Assembly (NCBI GenBank): GCA_014773175.1
Contig: VXCM01001413.1
Coordinates: 328,055-392,054 of the forward strand
Origin: Lucifuga dentata
Taxonomy: Eukaryota; Chordata; Actinopteri; Ophidiiformes; Bythitidae
DNA: 64,000 nucleotides
Reading direction: 5' to 3'
In this document: positions 1 through 23,281 of the stretch, in pieces
Layout of the letters: each line of letters begins with the position of its first letter
Numbering within the stretch: the stretch's first letter is position 1
Position numbers and translations under genes: made by a program
The notes under the pieces: generated by a model
Seen by the model: the letters and a program-made list of their open reading frames with translations, nothing else
Told to the model about the DNA's origin: nothing
Database searches by the model: none

Positions 1-241
1 ACTAAGTAGCCATGTGGTCTAAAACATGTTTGTTCAGGAAAGAAAAGCTTAAATTTATTTGTTTGTATCAGTGTATATGCTGCTATAGCTTCAGCCACAA
101 ACCTTTATCAGTATAAAAGTGGTGATAGGTGGAGAGCTACAACCCTGATTACAGACTCTCTTCTAGCTGAAGCCACTGATGATTCAGCAGAGTTAAACTA
201 CAGTCAGCGTTCTACTTCACTGCCCAGGAACAAATCTAGTT

Positions 242-1315
242 ATGGTGGTCCAGTTTGTTTATGGCAGCCAGGATTTTCTCACAGATCTGAGTGAGACTAG
301 TAAAAATGGTCCTGGGGTGGCCCCATCACCAGCAAAGTTTGACTCAGCTCTCCAAGCCGGATGGACAGACAGGATGGACAGGGGGTTGTTCCGCTATCAC
401 CTGGGGGATCTGCAAACACGAATCTTACCGGGCTCACACGGCTTCGTTGCCCAGCTGAATATTCAAAGAGGAATTGAGAGAAGAAAGCCTCAGGAGATAC
501 TGAGCATCCATCAGGAGTTCAACACCAAGCAGTTCAATTTCAACAAAATCAACCCAGAAGAGGTCATACTAGAAATGGTGAAGGAGACTGGTCAGCAGGT
601 GGATGAACATTCTAGGATGGTTGTAGTCGTCAATGTGAGCCCATTGGAGTTTGGACATTGCTTGTTTGTCCCAGATCCCTCACGCTGTTTCCCACAAGTT
701 CTGACAAAATTTGCAGTCCAGGTTGGAATTGAATCTGTGCTCCTGAGCTCAGATCCAGGCTTTCGTGTGGGATTCAACAGTCTTGGAGCATTTGCATCTG
801 TCAATCATTTACATCTACATGGATATTATCTGGACCACGAGCTAAAGATCGAGTCTGTACCAGTCAAGCCTTTGGCTCCTGAAAAGGCATTTTATCGCCT
901 GAAGGAGTTTCCTGCAGGCTTTTTATTTTACACAGAAGCAGAGGATGTGGAGAAAGTCGCCAAGGCCATCTGTCAAGTGACTGACTTCCTTGTGGATGGT
1001 AATGTTGCTCACAACCTGTTCTTGACCAGGGGGTCTCCACCATCTGGATGCATACAGAATGAAAAGGAACGCAGTTCAAGGAAAGGTGTGCGTATCGCTG
1101 TATGGCCAAGAACATCCTGTTTTGGTGCCAAAGAGGAATCAGCTTTCAACGTTGCTCTATGTGAGCTAGCTGGACATTTACCATTTAAGAACAAGCAGGA
1201 CTACGACCATACTACTGAGAAAGATGTAATAGAAATCATTCAGAGGTATCTGCTGCCTGACAAAGACTTTCTCAGGCTAGAACAGCAGCTAATGACTCAT
1301 TTGATGGATTTATAA
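242..1315 (+). CDS. gdpgp1: GDP-D-glucose phosphorylase 1
   Basis: Intronless coding exon of 357 residues. The product phosphorolyses GDP-D-glucose to GDP and glucose-1-phosphate, a cytosolic clean-up of a misincorporated nucleotide sugar; this is family knowledge. The sequence shows the HIT-superfamily triad-like motif HLHLH at residues 189-193, preceded by SVN and followed by GYYL. It also shows the family stretches [15 protein letters not shown] and [13 protein letters not shown]. The human protein is about 385 residues, so the length fits. An acceptor (tgcccag) ends at 227, 14 bases before the ATG, so a 5' untranslated exon lies further upstream. Start chosen as the first ATG after that acceptor. 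Next gene downstream is rhcg on the same strand. Confidence 0.95.
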   Translation: MVVQFVYGSQDFLTDLSETSKNGPGVAPSPAKFDSALQAGWTDRMDRGLFRYHLGDLQTRILPGSHGFVAQLNIQRGIERRKPQEILSIHQEFNTKQFNFNKINPEEVILEMVKETGQQVDEHSRMVVVVNVSPLEFGHCLFVPDPSRCFPQVLTKFAVQVGIESVLLSSDPGFRVGFNSLGAFASVNHLHLHGYYLDHELKIESVPVKPLAPEKAFYRLKEFPAGFLFYTEAEDVEKVAKAICQVTDFLVDGNVAHNLFLTRGSPPSGCIQNEKERSSRKGVRIAVWPRTSCFGAKEESAFNVALCELAGHLPFKNKQDYDHTTEKDVIEIIQRYLLPDKDFLRLEQQLMTHLMDL

Positions 1316-1357
1316 TGTGTGGAAAACCTGTTTCTTTGAAATATAATTTAAAAAAAT

Positions 1358-1363
1358 ATTAAA
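1358..1363 (+). terminator. Likely polyadenylation signal of gdpgp1 (ATTAAA)
   Basis: ATTAAA 43 bases after the gdpgp1 stop codon. It is the commonest variant of AATAAA and the first such hexamer after the stop. Confidence 0.45.
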
Positions 1364-4188
1364 CTTTGTGCTCAACCTAAAAATCAATGAGGTTTGCTTG
1401 TTCTTTATGGCTTGAGTTATCATATAATGAAATTCAACTACAGTTTTAGTTGGTGTCAGAGCTACTAAAAGGTTGTACTTACTGGATGTATATTTTCTCA
1501 GTAAAATATATACAGATTCTAAAAATATTTAATATTTTAAGTCCATATTTAAAGACAAATTTTTAAGAAGTATTGTATTAAATTACAACCTGTAAAGTTA
1601 CACTGCCAACTCTTGAATACTTAATAGTATTTAAGTAGTAAAGTACAATCAATTCAAGTAGTAAAAGACAATACTTAGTATTGTCCTTTAACCTGTAGCC
1701 AGATGCTAAATTAAATAAACCTGTATTTAACATCCAGTGCAGAATAAGAGACCACAGATTAAATGTGGTGTTTTGGTTATTTCTCTCTTGTTTAGTGCTT
1801 TAATCCTGAGCAGCATGAGGATTATTAAGAAATCACATGCAGATCAGTTTTATTTGAACTCCAAGTTCATTGTTGAAGCTGAAGCCTTTCCTGTCATTGG
1901 TCATCAGGAAAAGGGGAACAACACACACACGCACCTTCCAATGAGCATATCATCTGCCAGACTTGCATCACCAAGGAAACAATAAGTCAAGCAGTAAAAG
2001 CAATGAGCACACCTACCTGCTCAACACCGATTCCTTTAATGATTCCTCACTGGTCAACAGACAACAGTGATCCATGTAACACTCATTTTTTCCCCACTAA
2101 AATTACAAGATGAGAATTTATTCTATAGATATTTTGTTTTGTCTTCAGAAAGTTCAGTTTGTAGTTTTGGTGGAAATAAACTGGCTGGAAGCGTGATGAC
2201 ACCGTCAACACGGGTAGGTCAGGACTTATGTCCTCATGTCAACAGAGTCACTTCTAATGTGACCATGAGTCTCAAACACACAAAACACACACACACTACT
2301 CCCATGGACAGCCAGTTGTTTCTTATAGGAACATCTCTGTAGACTGTTTAGTGGCTACAAATATTACGTCATGCAGTATTTACTTGGTACATAATGATCT
2401 CCCCCTATAGGGATTACTCACATGAAATGTTTGCATAGGTACTTTTAAACTTGCATAGCGTAGTTGTATAAATGCATGCATTATACACAATAAAAAGTAG
2501 CTTTGTAGCCTAATAATCAGAACAGAATCAAAAATTCACATTTTTTTTAATTCCACTACAACCTTCAGAAGATGAAAACTATGGGATCTACACTGTTCAG
2601 TACTGATACCTATTGATTTAATGGGCTTATATCTTAACAGTTGACATTGTAGTGTGACTGTGATATTCTGTTACCTTATTTCATCTTTTGAGTGTGCGGT
2701 GAGCTGAATATGTGGATATAGCCAAACTGTTAAAGGACCATACCAGTGAGCCCAATAAATACAATACATTTATGTGACATTACTGCCAATCATTTTCCAA
2801 AACTTAATACTGGAGCTGTAAATTTTAGAATCTTTTTCCAACCTTCTAGGCAGCTATTGGTTTCAGTTCATTCCATACACTGTAAAAAAAAAAAAAAAAA
2901 AAAAAAAATCAACTTGTAGAGACATGCATAAACTTTTCAATTGTTATTCACAGTATTTAACAATTAGAATTTGGAGTATTTTTTTGTTGTTTCTATTAGT
3001 TATGGAAGCCCATTTTGTCTATTTGTCATCACTGTTACATTATAGCACAGAAAAAAAATAAGGTACTGACATTTAAGGAGTCCGGTGTTTTCTGCCGAGT
3101 TCTCTGTTGACCCTCCTCTCTACAGAATATAGTGTACATAATGTACAGGACAGGTACTGTGTCATCCTCACACATTTTCGATTGCACGTGTATACAGCCG
3201 CCATTTTTTCCATTGTGCCCGTTGACTTGCAAACTGAACTGGGAATGTTTATTCTTATCCCGTCACGATACATAACACTGAGAAAGGGCTTCGTAAAAGT
3301 GCTTCGTAAAGCATTTTTTAGTCAAATAAATGCATTATTTGTATTTGAACCAACAGATCGTACACATCTACATGCATATACAGTGTGTTTCCATTTACAT
3401 TTGTTCACAATTGTTACATTGAAACTGTCATTCTCCCTCATAAAACAGGAAATAGCAGGTGTAGCCTGAGCCATAGGTCATGACCTCTGTATTTTATTTA
3501 TTTATTTAGCATCTTGACAGGTAATTTGCATTATACCAATGAAAAGTTATGCATTGCATGTTTATTAAAAGTTAATTCTATTTAAATATTGACCATATTT
3601 AAGTAAGAAAATCTCTCTATTTATCTATCTGTCGAGATCCTTGTCTCATCTCTGTATGTTGATCTGGATGACTGAGTCAGACCTGTCATGGTTTAACTGT
3701 CATGGGGCCCAGCATAGAAACGCATTATTTACAGTTAACGCTCGACAGGATGAGCTAAGAGCAAACCCACCTCCACCCACTGCTAACAAACGAACCCCTC
3801 TGTCTTTATATTACAGATAATCTGGTTTGGATAAAGGCAGCTTTTGTGTTTTGCTCAAACTTTTAAGGAATTTTAAAAAGTCAAACAAGTCCATTCTAGA
3901 TCAGTAATTTGATTCAACTTTCCAGACATCTTACAGCTGGATGGCCTGAAAGAAGAAAATAATGTGTTTTAGGCTCACTATGATGTCACCACGTGAGTTT
4001 AATACATTCCAGGTGCTATAGTGGAGGAGTGACAGGGGGGAGTGTCCTCAAATTTAAGCAAACGCCCTCGATGGTCAGCTTCAAACCCTAATTAGAATGC
4101 TCAGGGCTCCTCAGGTCTGTCACTTTGCAGAAAACAGCTCATCTTAAAACCTCCATATCCTCAAAAGAGAGACTGAAGAAAATCCACA
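1364..4188. other. gdpgp1-rhcg intergenic region
   Basis: No coding region recognised. It is AT-rich and holds a truncated copy of the TTAA element (2734-2935) and a poly-A run near 2884-2906. The last 200 bases should contain the rhcg promoter and 5' untranslated region. I see no clear TATA box there. Confidence 0.5.
2734..2935 (+). mobile_element. TTAA-flanked MITE, truncated copy F
   Basis: Left TTAA at 2730-2733 is followed by AGGACCATACC and then the family's left body (gagcccaataaata, ccaatcattttccaaaa, attggtttcagttcatt). A long poly-A run interrupts it, after which aatcaacttgtagagacatgc matches the family again up to about 2935. The right half and right terminus are missing. Confidence 0.7.
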
Positions 4189-13117
<8,929 letters not shown>

Positions 13118-13885
13118 CAAGGTGTAGTTCCTGATGGATCTCCTTCTCTATAGTAATGGCCCACTTTTTGTTTAAATGATTCTCATAGACAGAAATATTC
13201 ATTTACTAAAATTATTTCCCAAAATATAACTAGCTAATGTGTGCTAAACAGTTAGTTTAGTTTGAAATTGAACCATGCATGAACACTGTTTAAGTGAAAG
13301 AATCTGCCAATGGAATGAGATAAATGAATGAGTTTTTATTTTTATATCAGTTTGATATATTATCACTTGGGAAACAACAAACTATGAAACATGTAAAATA
13401 ATTTCAGCAAATTGTCATTTTGTCATATTTGTTCATTTTTTCTGTTATAAATACATGTTTTCAAATGTTATGAATTGCACTTTAAATAATTGTAGGTGTA
13501 GGTTTCACATTTTATTTTATCTGATTTAATCTGTCTATCAAAAATGTCTGTGTGTGTGCGTGTGCATATGTGTGTGGTCCTGTGTGTGTATGTTCCAAAG
13601 TTTTATCTTTTCCCTTATTGCAATAACTTGCTTTACATGCTGTAATTTTGTGTTTTAATAGAGAACCTTTGAAAATATAATGACTTTCATCATATTTATT
13701 ACATTATGGGTATAAAAAATAAGAGCTGTGATGTTTGTAAGTTATTCTCTGACATAAAAAATCCAGAAATGACATCATTAATCTGAAGAACAATTATTTT
13801 GTCAAAAGCAAACCTCCAATTATTTATGTCATACTATGGTGGAAAGTGATTTTAATAAGTTTGTTAATGGAATATTATGAAAATT

Positions 13886-13891
13886 AATAAA
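13886..13891 (+). terminator. Polyadenylation signal of rhcg (AATAAA)
   Basis: Canonical AATAAA about 770 bases after the rhcg stop codon, followed by a T-rich stretch. Bases 13118 to roughly 13910 would be the 3' untranslated region. Confidence 0.6.
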
Positions 13892-13917
13892 GTCTTGTAA
13901 TTTTATGATTTATCTTA

Positions 13918-16900
13918 TGTTCACTTTGTTTGGATTCAACAAATCTAATTTGTACACTTTTAGTATCAAATCCCAAAAAACAGCACATATGCATACTGTA
14001 TTTCCCTCAGTTATGAACCCTCACGGTCCTCCTGCAGAGGTCAAGTCAAGGGGAAAGGTCAGACCCTTATTGCTCTCCCGGGAGACTGAGGTGACCAAAA
14101 ACAAACTAGTAAAGACCAGACTCATCATCGTGACCTCGGGTCAAAGGGCAGAGAAAGAAAAGGTCAATGACAAGGCTGCACACATGCTGGAGTCAATCAT
14201 TTCAAAACTGATTGAGAGAGTTTTGTGTAATAAATTCCTCTGCATGGCTGCAATTCTGCTTAATTCTTATTCAAAGGGATAGACAGAAATTCAAAGGGAT
14301 AGATTTGTGTAATATCTTTCCACATTCCTAGATGGATGAATTTTAATCTGTCATTTATGTAACATAAAGAGCCACTCTGTCCATCATTTTCTGTACAACA
14401 GGGAATTCCTGCTGTATTCTTCACCTGGTCATAGCGTTTCATTGGTTGTGGACAGCGGGTCATGGTGGGAGTATGGATGATTCCCACACATGAGTAGCGG
14501 CGAGGAATCCATCTCCTCATCCAGTCTTCTTCCTAACAAAGGCAGGCTTAGTGCTGTTTTCTTTTGTCATCAGCAACGTGTTTGAGTAAAGGAGGTAATG
14601 GTGCCACAAGTGCTCCAATTAAACGAGATGCAGCCCTGCTGGGAAGAAAGACTCCCCCTTTTACCCTCGATACTCCCCACCTTCAATACACACATATACA
14701 CACCAGGCCCCTTCTCATCCCTCCCCCAGTTCCCGACCCAACTCATGTTTATTCATCAGCCACTTAACGGACATATGCAGAGGCCTGTTAAAACTAAATC
14801 AGACTTTTTTTTTAATGATTCCAAACCTTCTTCATCATGACATCCTTGCCACATCAGGAGTTAAGCAGCATTTTAACAGTTAATTTTACAGATACAGATA
14901 CAGATACTGATCATAGCGGAAGAACTGAACAGGGTTAGTTGAGGAGGGGAGTCCACAATGAGGCCAGGAAGGTGAGATGGAAACTTGAGGGAGACAAGGG
15001 GGCATGAAAAGAGGGAGGGCCGGACAGAGAATGAGGCCTCACTGACTGACTGACTGTCATCCAGGCTCAATCATGATCTTTGATTGACAGGTTGAGGAAA
15101 GTAGAGGGTGGGAAAGAGGGTTCAGAATGGAAGCTATACAAAGCATACTCTCATACAGGGGGCCGGAGAGACGCTCATTAATGATAAAGAACATACCAGG
15201 AGCTGTATGTTTTCTCTGCCTGCCAGTGATGTTGGGTGTACATTAAGATTAGTTTGTAATCTTCTATACATAGTGATGTAAAATGTACAAAACACAACAG
15301 GACCACATACTATGTGGGAGGTCATGTTACCTTTTTGGTATCTGTTCTATTTTTTTTTTTTTAACCATCATTCAGAGGAAACAAAGTAATGATCTAATGG
15401 TGATTACGTTGTAGTCCAGCCTATTCATCTGGTTGCCACTCTGTAATTCACTTTACAGTTATTGGGGAAGGCTTGGGGGATCTACAGCAGTTAAGTATTC
15501 AGAGATGTATGTTCCCTTATAAAGAGGCCAGTAAAAGTGCCTATTGAAAGCATCCACAAGTCCATAAAACTGTTCATAAACTATTCAGGCTCCTACGGGT
15601 TCCCTCTGTACTTAATCTGCTCACATGTGTGCAGCTTCGGTGTCTTCTAAAGGTTATTTCTCAGCAGGTGCGTCTGACTTCTGAAGCTTTTTTAGATGGT
15701 CCAGATTTGCAGTCTTTTTGAGAAACTAAAGGTCCAACCCTGGTGCTCACTGAGTGGCATAAAGTACATATTTCCCATCATCCATCCTGCACAATTCTTG
15801 GGCTCTGTTCACAACCTGCAAGTGAATGTCACTGCTGTGGCATCCACAGGCCTCCCCACGCCACTAACTGTCCACAGAGGCTGCTTAAGTGTCCCTATCG
15901 GACCACAGAGGAGAGGAACAGCAGATTAACCATGATCCTATCCGCTCGCTGCTAGCCCCTTCATACGCTCCGTTACACCAGCATTTAAAAGGAGGGGATG
16001 GCATTCAGGCCCGTGATATGAATCCCAGACGTAGGGACAAGAACAGAGCTTTCACCCGGTTCACAGAAAAGACCCTTTCTGACACCCTCTAATTCTGGTT
16101 GCTACGGGCTTCTGGGTTCAATGGTGGACTCCTGTTGTGAAGAGACAAAGCCTCTCAGTCATCCAGTGATGGTTGCTAGGGGAGGCAGAACGTGTGGGGA
16201 GGGACGGGCTGCCGTTGTCCCAGACGAAATGTCTCTCTTAAGGCGGGTGTGATCTGGTGATTGACAGGTGGCTACACGCTCCACTGCCGATCACCCGGGA
16301 GGTCTGGGGGCCCTTATATTTGTGGCTGTGTGTGTGTGTGTGTGCGCATGCATAAGTTTGCGTCTGGTAGAGCAATGCAAGAGTTGTCTATGCCAGGTTG
16401 TGTTGTGTGGCAGGGGGGTGGGGAACCATACATGTAGTATGTAGGAGATTCTGCCAGTATGAGAGTGATACCGTTTATTACCTGTAGGGGGAGCTCCTTA
16501 CGTTTCATTCTTGAAAATAAATGGCGTCTTTGCATGTAAGCCTGGGCCCCACCAGGACATCCATCACTCCTCTAACATACCCTGTCTGGTGCAGTGCATA
16601 GCCCATATGCAAATAAGAAAGAGAATATTGATTGTCAATGTAAAGACCATTTTAGTTTATGTAACCCAGTGCAAGCACAGGATTTGTATTATTTCAGATT
16701 CAGTGCATCAGTGGTCCCTGTTCACATCCAGGTTCGTAGAGGTGAGTGGGAGCAGACAGAGAATGATGTGGGGATCTGAGGGGTTCAGATACAACATGGT
16801 CTCCCCTCAAATACATGTCTGGGACTGTCTGGGTTCTGCACTCCCAGACAGGGAGCCCTACCACCCCTCAGATGCAACCCGTACCCATCCCCCATCCCCT

Positions 16901-17815
16901 TGACCTTGACTCTCTGTCACAGTGGCCCTCCAGACAGTCTGCGGTCAGAGGTTAACTCAGCAGCCACACATCAGACAAGGCTCAAATCCCCTGTGTCCAT
17001 ATAAATGCTGAATGGTAAATCAGCCCAAATTCAGCCTGTTGGAATGTGGTTTGAATTCCTGTAGAGATCAACCTGAAGACACTACAGCAATTATAGTGAC
17101 CAGATATGGAGACCACATTAACAAACCACTGTTTTTATGCACTTCTGGCCTCTCTCTGTATCTTCCTGCCAAACCCCAATAAAAATTAATCCAAATATAT
17201 ATTTCTGTGAAAGTCTGAACAGTGTTTTAAAATAAAAACTGCATCTTTACTTTTACCATATTCACACACAAAATCAGCTTGCACTCATAATGAATACCAT
17301 TTATATGCAGCCATACAAAATATTTTACCTTTGACCTTTGACTGCTCACTCACACTGTCTCAGCCAAACATAGACGGGCTACATGGCAGGTTTGTGAGAG
17401 AAGGGAGAGGCTATAGCCTCACATGTGTTTTTGAAAAATGCCAACCCTCAAAATGTGGAGCTCTGACCAGCTTTCATGTGCCTGTGAGCATGTGCATGGA
17501 TGTGACTGTTTAACAATATGGGTTCATCTCTCTCTCTCTCTCTCTCTCTCTCCCTCCCTTTTACATACACACACACACACACATTATCTTTTCTTTTTCC
17601 CCTCTCCTGGTTCTTTAACCCTTGTCTTTAAATCTGCATTTGTGTTCAAGGTTGTTAAGGTTTTTCACTGAGATTTCCCACCATTCTGTAAATCAGCTGT
17701 TTTCTTTCTTTTCTTTCTTTTCTATTATAACAGGTCAATTCCCAGTGTTTGCTATTGGAGTCTGGATATAAATCCCAACCCGTAAACCAGTAAACCAAAC
17801 AGCAGACTGGGTTAT

Positions 17816-17889
<74 letters not shown>

Positions 17890-20100
17890 CACACACTTTT
17901 CTCTCCTGACTCACTCAGAAGAAGCATCAATTTAGTTTTACTGGCTGCAATTCACAGTAGAGTAACAAAGCCAGATCAGAGCTCATTTCCTTGTATTGGT
18001 GCCAGTCCCTCTGTAGTGTTATCACAAAAACCAAAAGCTGCATCTTACAACTGTTCTTTCTTAATTCTTGTCTTTATGTCTGAAGAAAGACTTTTAAAAT
18101 CCTTTATTACCATATTTGGGTTGAAAAAATTTAATTAAAAGGTTCTTGCTGAAATAAAAGTCAATAGTAGACCTATGATACAAAATATGATATTTTCTCA
18201 GTACATTTTTTAAATTTAACTTACATTGTTAGATGGACATTATCATTTTAATATTTTATTTAAGAGGGAAACAACACAGTAAATTCTCAAAAATCTGTCT
18301 TCATTAATTCATAGATTCCAGTGACACTTCTATGCCAAAAATAATTGTTGTTGTTTTATAACTGTTATTTGAATCTGTTTGAGCACGTTGTAACTTTGCA
18401 CCTGAATACATTTTCATTTAAACGTTTCATGAATAAAAATTCATACACCAACTGTCTTGAATTAATAAACAATAGAGCTTTTGCGATTTTCTAAAAAAAA
18501 AAAAAAAAAAAAATTACAATAAAAATTAAAGTGACGCACGTGGCAAAAACACACACCAAAGTTACTTCTTTGTTCCTTCTTCTGTAAGTATAATCAGATA
18601 GTCTGGTAATACGGTATTAGTAATTTTCAGCCCTGCAAAATGAAAGCTGTCACTATTATTTTCTTATTTAGATTTCGTGCTGCCTAACATTTCAAATCCA
18701 ACCTGACGACCACTCATATGCCACGTGGTCTTTATTATAGCGGTGAATATTATTATAGGAGTGATAGATAACACGTGGTTAGGCTCTCAGAGGACCTACA
18801 GCGTGTTACACCGGTTATCCATTAGCTATATTACAAACCGGGAATGAACTGCACGGAGGCGAACAGGCATTATGGAGACACGTTTACGCTTAAACACAGA
18901 TGTAATGATAAATTAAAACGGTGTGAACTATGACCTGCAATAAGAGATCCCCATAAAACGAACAACTACTAATGTAAACAAAACATTTATTCTGTTTCTA
19001 ATGAAAAACGTCAAGTCACGCTCTTTTCAGGAATAGAAATCCCAAATGCGCACTCGAGGAATATAGCCTAACTGGTTAGAAATAAGCGATTATTCTGGCT
19101 ATTATAGGGACGCTCAAGCGTTTATTAAAAAAATGCCCAGTTTTGGAAAACTTATATTTTTATCTTACCTACCGTGATGAGTTTATGAAATCATTTGTGC
19201 CCAGAAAAACTTTAAAGAAGGCATATTGAGTTAAAATGTACTTTCTGCGAGCCCTTGTGAGTGTTGTTCATGTGCTCCACTTGGCGCTGTCCCTTCAGCA
19301 CTGCGCTCTGTCCAATGAAATCCATTTATCTCCAAATTTAGAGATTTTTCTCAATTTTCTGATAATGAAAATGATTCTTCATAGTTTGAGAAAAAATCCT
19401 AAAATTTTCCCTTTTCAAAACATTTTGAAATAAAAAATGAAGTCAGCATTTGACTCTATAATGAGTTAATAGTAAAACTAAAAACTTTAGAAAAAAAACC
19501 CCATTTAATTAAGAATTTTATATTTTGTAGTCATTATAGCCTAACAGACTGGATCGTTTTTAAAATAGGTCCCATTCTTTTAATTTCTTTATTCTACACT
19601 GAGAAATCCAAAATAGTTTGGATTAAGCATCAGCTCCTTAGAAGAGGAACCAATTGATTATAAAGAAACCCAGACTCTTTGGAAAGTGAAAGGGGCCCCT
19701 GTTGTTTCAGACCAGCTTCTCTAACTTCCCCAAGTGCAGGGGCCCAGTGGCAGGGCTCTGTGGAGTGTGTGCCTCTGTTAATGGCTGCAGACTGACTCTG
19801 AAGCAGTGGGGTGGGTGGTGAGGAAGGACTTGTAGGATACATTAAATCAGCCTGATTAGGAGTTTAAGCAAGGCCAAGGCTCAGGTCTGACTGAAAGGCT
19901 GTCGGCCAGCCCTTGAGTGATACTATTCACATCCTGGGAGAAAGGTCAATGTCAGAGAAGTTCACAGGCCCCATCTCCATTCTTATGCTAAAGGATCATA
20001 GACTAATTCATTGGCCAGAAAAGCATAAACAGCTCCTACCAACTTTCCCTCCAAAATGTTTGAATTCCACGGCTGAGCTGTGAGAAGCTTTGCAGCTCTG

Positions 20101-20138
<38 letters not shown>

Positions 20139-20400
20139 CTTCTGAAATGGAAATGTGAAATTATTAATTCTCTTCTGGTAAAATTCATTAATATATTGTC
20201 AAAAACTTGTGGAAGAGAAGACACATTAGGCATGATTTTTTTTTTTATCACTTGGTTGGCCAAAATAATCATTTTTAAATGAGAGCTAAATGCTATTTTA
20301 AAGCTTTTTTTTTTTTTTTTTTTTTTCATTTTCTCCTGTAAAAGCTTCTCTATAGTACTTGCACTGGTTTTCTCTCATATTATCTTTGTCCTTAATTCTG
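13918..20400. other. Gene desert, part 1 (between rhcg and mir-9-3)
   Basis: No convincing coding exon on either strand; open frames here are short and composition-driven. Segment 15950-16330 is richer in GC than its surroundings, with two GGTTGCTA motifs (half of an RFX X-box) and a TGACAGGTGG (MEIS/TGIF-like), so it could be an enhancer; this is inference. Microsatellites: (CT)n near 17526-17550, (CT)n(CA)n 17819-17896 and (CT)n 20102-20136 just inside the next boundary zone. Confidence 0.4.
17819..17896. repeat. (CT)n(CA)n compound microsatellite
   Basis: About 15 CT units run directly into about 20 CA units with one interruption. Confidence 0.9.
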
Positions 20401-20520
20401 TTTGTGTAGTAACCAGGTTTTATTAAGCCATAGATATATCACTTAATGCATGCTCCTGTCCATCCCCGAGTCCACTGGTCACTAGGGAATAGCAGGAAAT
20501 AGCCACTTAATTAGCAGCTC

Positions 20521-20633
20521 TTGACCTTTGGCTCGGGTTCAGATGGCTCCTGACCTCGGCATCCTCCGGCCTGTTTATTGTCCTCTGGGGGACTGTCCAG
20601 ATCATGACCCCTGACCCCTGCTGACCTGTAGGG
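20521..20633. promoter_or_regulatory. Candidate nuclear-receptor response cluster
   Basis: TGACCC at 20605-20610 and 20612-20617 form a direct repeat with 1 base between (DR1). TGACCT at 20622-20627 follows after 4 bases (DR4). Further half sites are TTGACCTTTGG at 20521 and TGACCT at 20551. Motif density is visible; function is inference only. Confidence 0.3.
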
Positions 20634-21692
20634 ACTACACCAACAGGTCCCTAATCAGCCGCATTAACTCATAAGAAACTCATCAAAAAGCAATATTAAA
20701 CCAAACTGATTCAGGCGGAGATGAGGGATGAAAGAATGCTGAATACACAAAGCTGTTTCAGACTATGAATATGATTTTACATGCATGTTAGCCTGTCATT
20801 AGCATGTGATCATGATTAGTGCTGGTGCTCTCTAACATTTGTTTGTTTGAGGACACATAAAGCACAGGTTTGCAGAGTGTAAACAGAATCCCACAGAATA
20901 TTAAACATTATTTAATGATCAAACTCACATTGCTGTAACAGCTTTTAAAATTATTTGAATATTTGAGCTTTCATTGGAAACTCCACAGAGGCTGATTTCA
21001 TTAATTGGTTTCCATTCAACCATAAAGAAGTAACTAATCACTGCTTGGCTGGAATAAACACAGGCTGATTTTTGGGCCTGCCTGAGTGAGATCCATTGCT
21101 GCAAAGTGTGATTTCTGCTTTAACTAGATGTTAAAGCAAAGTACATTTGACACTCTTTTCACACCTAAGTGATTAATTTCTTACTCAAACTTTTACACTT
21201 TGTACATTTTAAATAAAAATATATATAAACTGTGATTTTTAACAAAATGTCACATCATTATTTACTATTTAAAATAAATGTGAAATTTCAGCCATAATTG
21301 TGGCTCATATGATTTCAATTGATTCAGCAATCATACACCTCAGTGTAACAATAATAGCTTTCTACTATTGAAATAATATGAAGATTTTATTTATTTGATT
21401 TTTGTTCATACTGAATGAATATTATTAGAGACATATATGAATATCTATTAGAGATATGTGATCACCCCAAAAAATCAAAACACAGAACTGGAAGCTGACA
21501 TAATTCTCAGTGACTCTTTTAATATAAGGACTAAAAATAAGTTATCAGTGTTTTCAGTAATGTTTGTAAACAGTCAGTAAAATATACTTTTTAATTATGA
21601 TCAGTTGACAAACACACAAAATGATGATTCTTTTGCAGTAAAACCAACTTTTGAATTATGTATGTGAGTTTAGCTTATATAGACGTGCCCAA

Positions 21693-21695
<3 letters not shown>

Positions 21696-21723
<28 letters not shown>
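21696..21723. repeat. (AAT)n microsatellite
   Basis: Nine consecutive AAT-type triplets. Confidence 0.85.
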
Positions 21724-21725
<2 letters not shown>

Positions 21726-23183
21726 GGATTGAGGCTTAAATCTGATGCTATATAACTGAGCCTGTTATCTTATCATAGCAGCATTGTTTTAGATATTAGG
21801 CCTGTAAAATTTCTACTTAAATAATAACATATTTTGCCCCCGTTTCTTCATAAATTGTTTTTATTTTATGTGTTGAAAGTTTCGACTCTGTTATAACTGT
21901 TGCACTTTTCCTTTTCTGTTACTTTAAAGCTTTTTAGTGTAAAGATTCTGAAATAATCTTCTGCTATAATCCTGTGTCCATCTGCTGTTTGACTCCGGAC
22001 ATTTATCAGTGTGACACTAATTGACGGCGTGTTGTCCCAAAGCCGGTTAAAAACCAAATACAGGCCTGTATCCTCTTTACGTCTTTATTCCATTTTGTTA
22101 TATATATATATTCTTTTTCTTTTTTAAAAAGCGCAGAAAAAATCCGCAAAATCCGAAACTCGAAATCAGCCCGTTTACATTTTACACATAAAAGCAAAGG
22201 GACAAAACTTTTATTTATTTTTAATGATGTAAAGTTTCCCAGAGTGATTCTACACACGTTCATCTGTCTGCTCCTTCTAATTAAAACTTAATGCAGGTCA
22301 CACACATTTTTTTTTTCCTCACATATTTCAAGTCTATAAAAAGAAAACGATAGAAGTCTGACCTACGGGCTGATTTCAACACACATCCATGGTTACTCTG
22401 TTTGGAGCGTTTTAGTCTGCTTTTTGTAGATTCAAGCCATAGCGATGTTTAGTATTTTATGAAATTTTATAAACTGTATTAAAAACGACGATTCTAATAA
22501 TCTGGGTTGAAGCAAATAAACAACCACAATGTCTTGATCACAGAATAAAAAAAACGGAAGTCCGTTTACTAGCAAATAAAAACCAGCAAGACTGTATCAC
22601 AGGATAACTTCATTAATTGTATTCCAAAGAGATTTAGAAAATTATAAAACTTTAATACAATGTTTCAGTGCATTCATATTATGTTACACTTTTGAGAACA
22701 AGCTTATGAGAAAAAGAATTAATTGAAATTTTTGAAATAATTATGTCATACATTATTAAACATACAAAATTTGAATGAGAAATAAAAAGAAAGATCTTGG
22801 GTTTTTACAATTTTTGACATATCAAAATTTGTTTAAAAATTAGCCTAATCACAAATGTTCAAGGCTCATCTTTATATATATATAATTTTCATTCTTAACA
22901 AAAAGTTTACAGCTACAGGATACATGCTTTGTGGCCATTATGAAAAACATTCCTCCTGCAGGGTCCTTTTGATGAAAACCTCCAGAGTTTGAGAGTGAAC
23001 GGCTGACGGAGGCAGTTTGTTGGTTTGGTTCACCGTGTGTTCATGCCAAGAAGACTGCAGAAAGACTCACACATCCTGTCCCATCCTGAGGATAAATGAT
23101 GGAGGGAATCATTAGCATGAGAATTAAGCTGGGCTCCATAAACTTCCACCCTGCATGGACAGTAGTGATATTTCACATTTTTG

Positions 23184-23185
23184 GA

Positions 23186-23241
<56 letters not shown>

Positions 23242-23249
23242 AAAAAGAA

Positions 23250-23281
<32 letters not shown>

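Noticed and set aside
13905..14282. 125-residue plus-strand open frame downstream of rhcg
   Set aside because: No recognised domain, no splice context, lies after the polyadenylation signal, ordinary composition.
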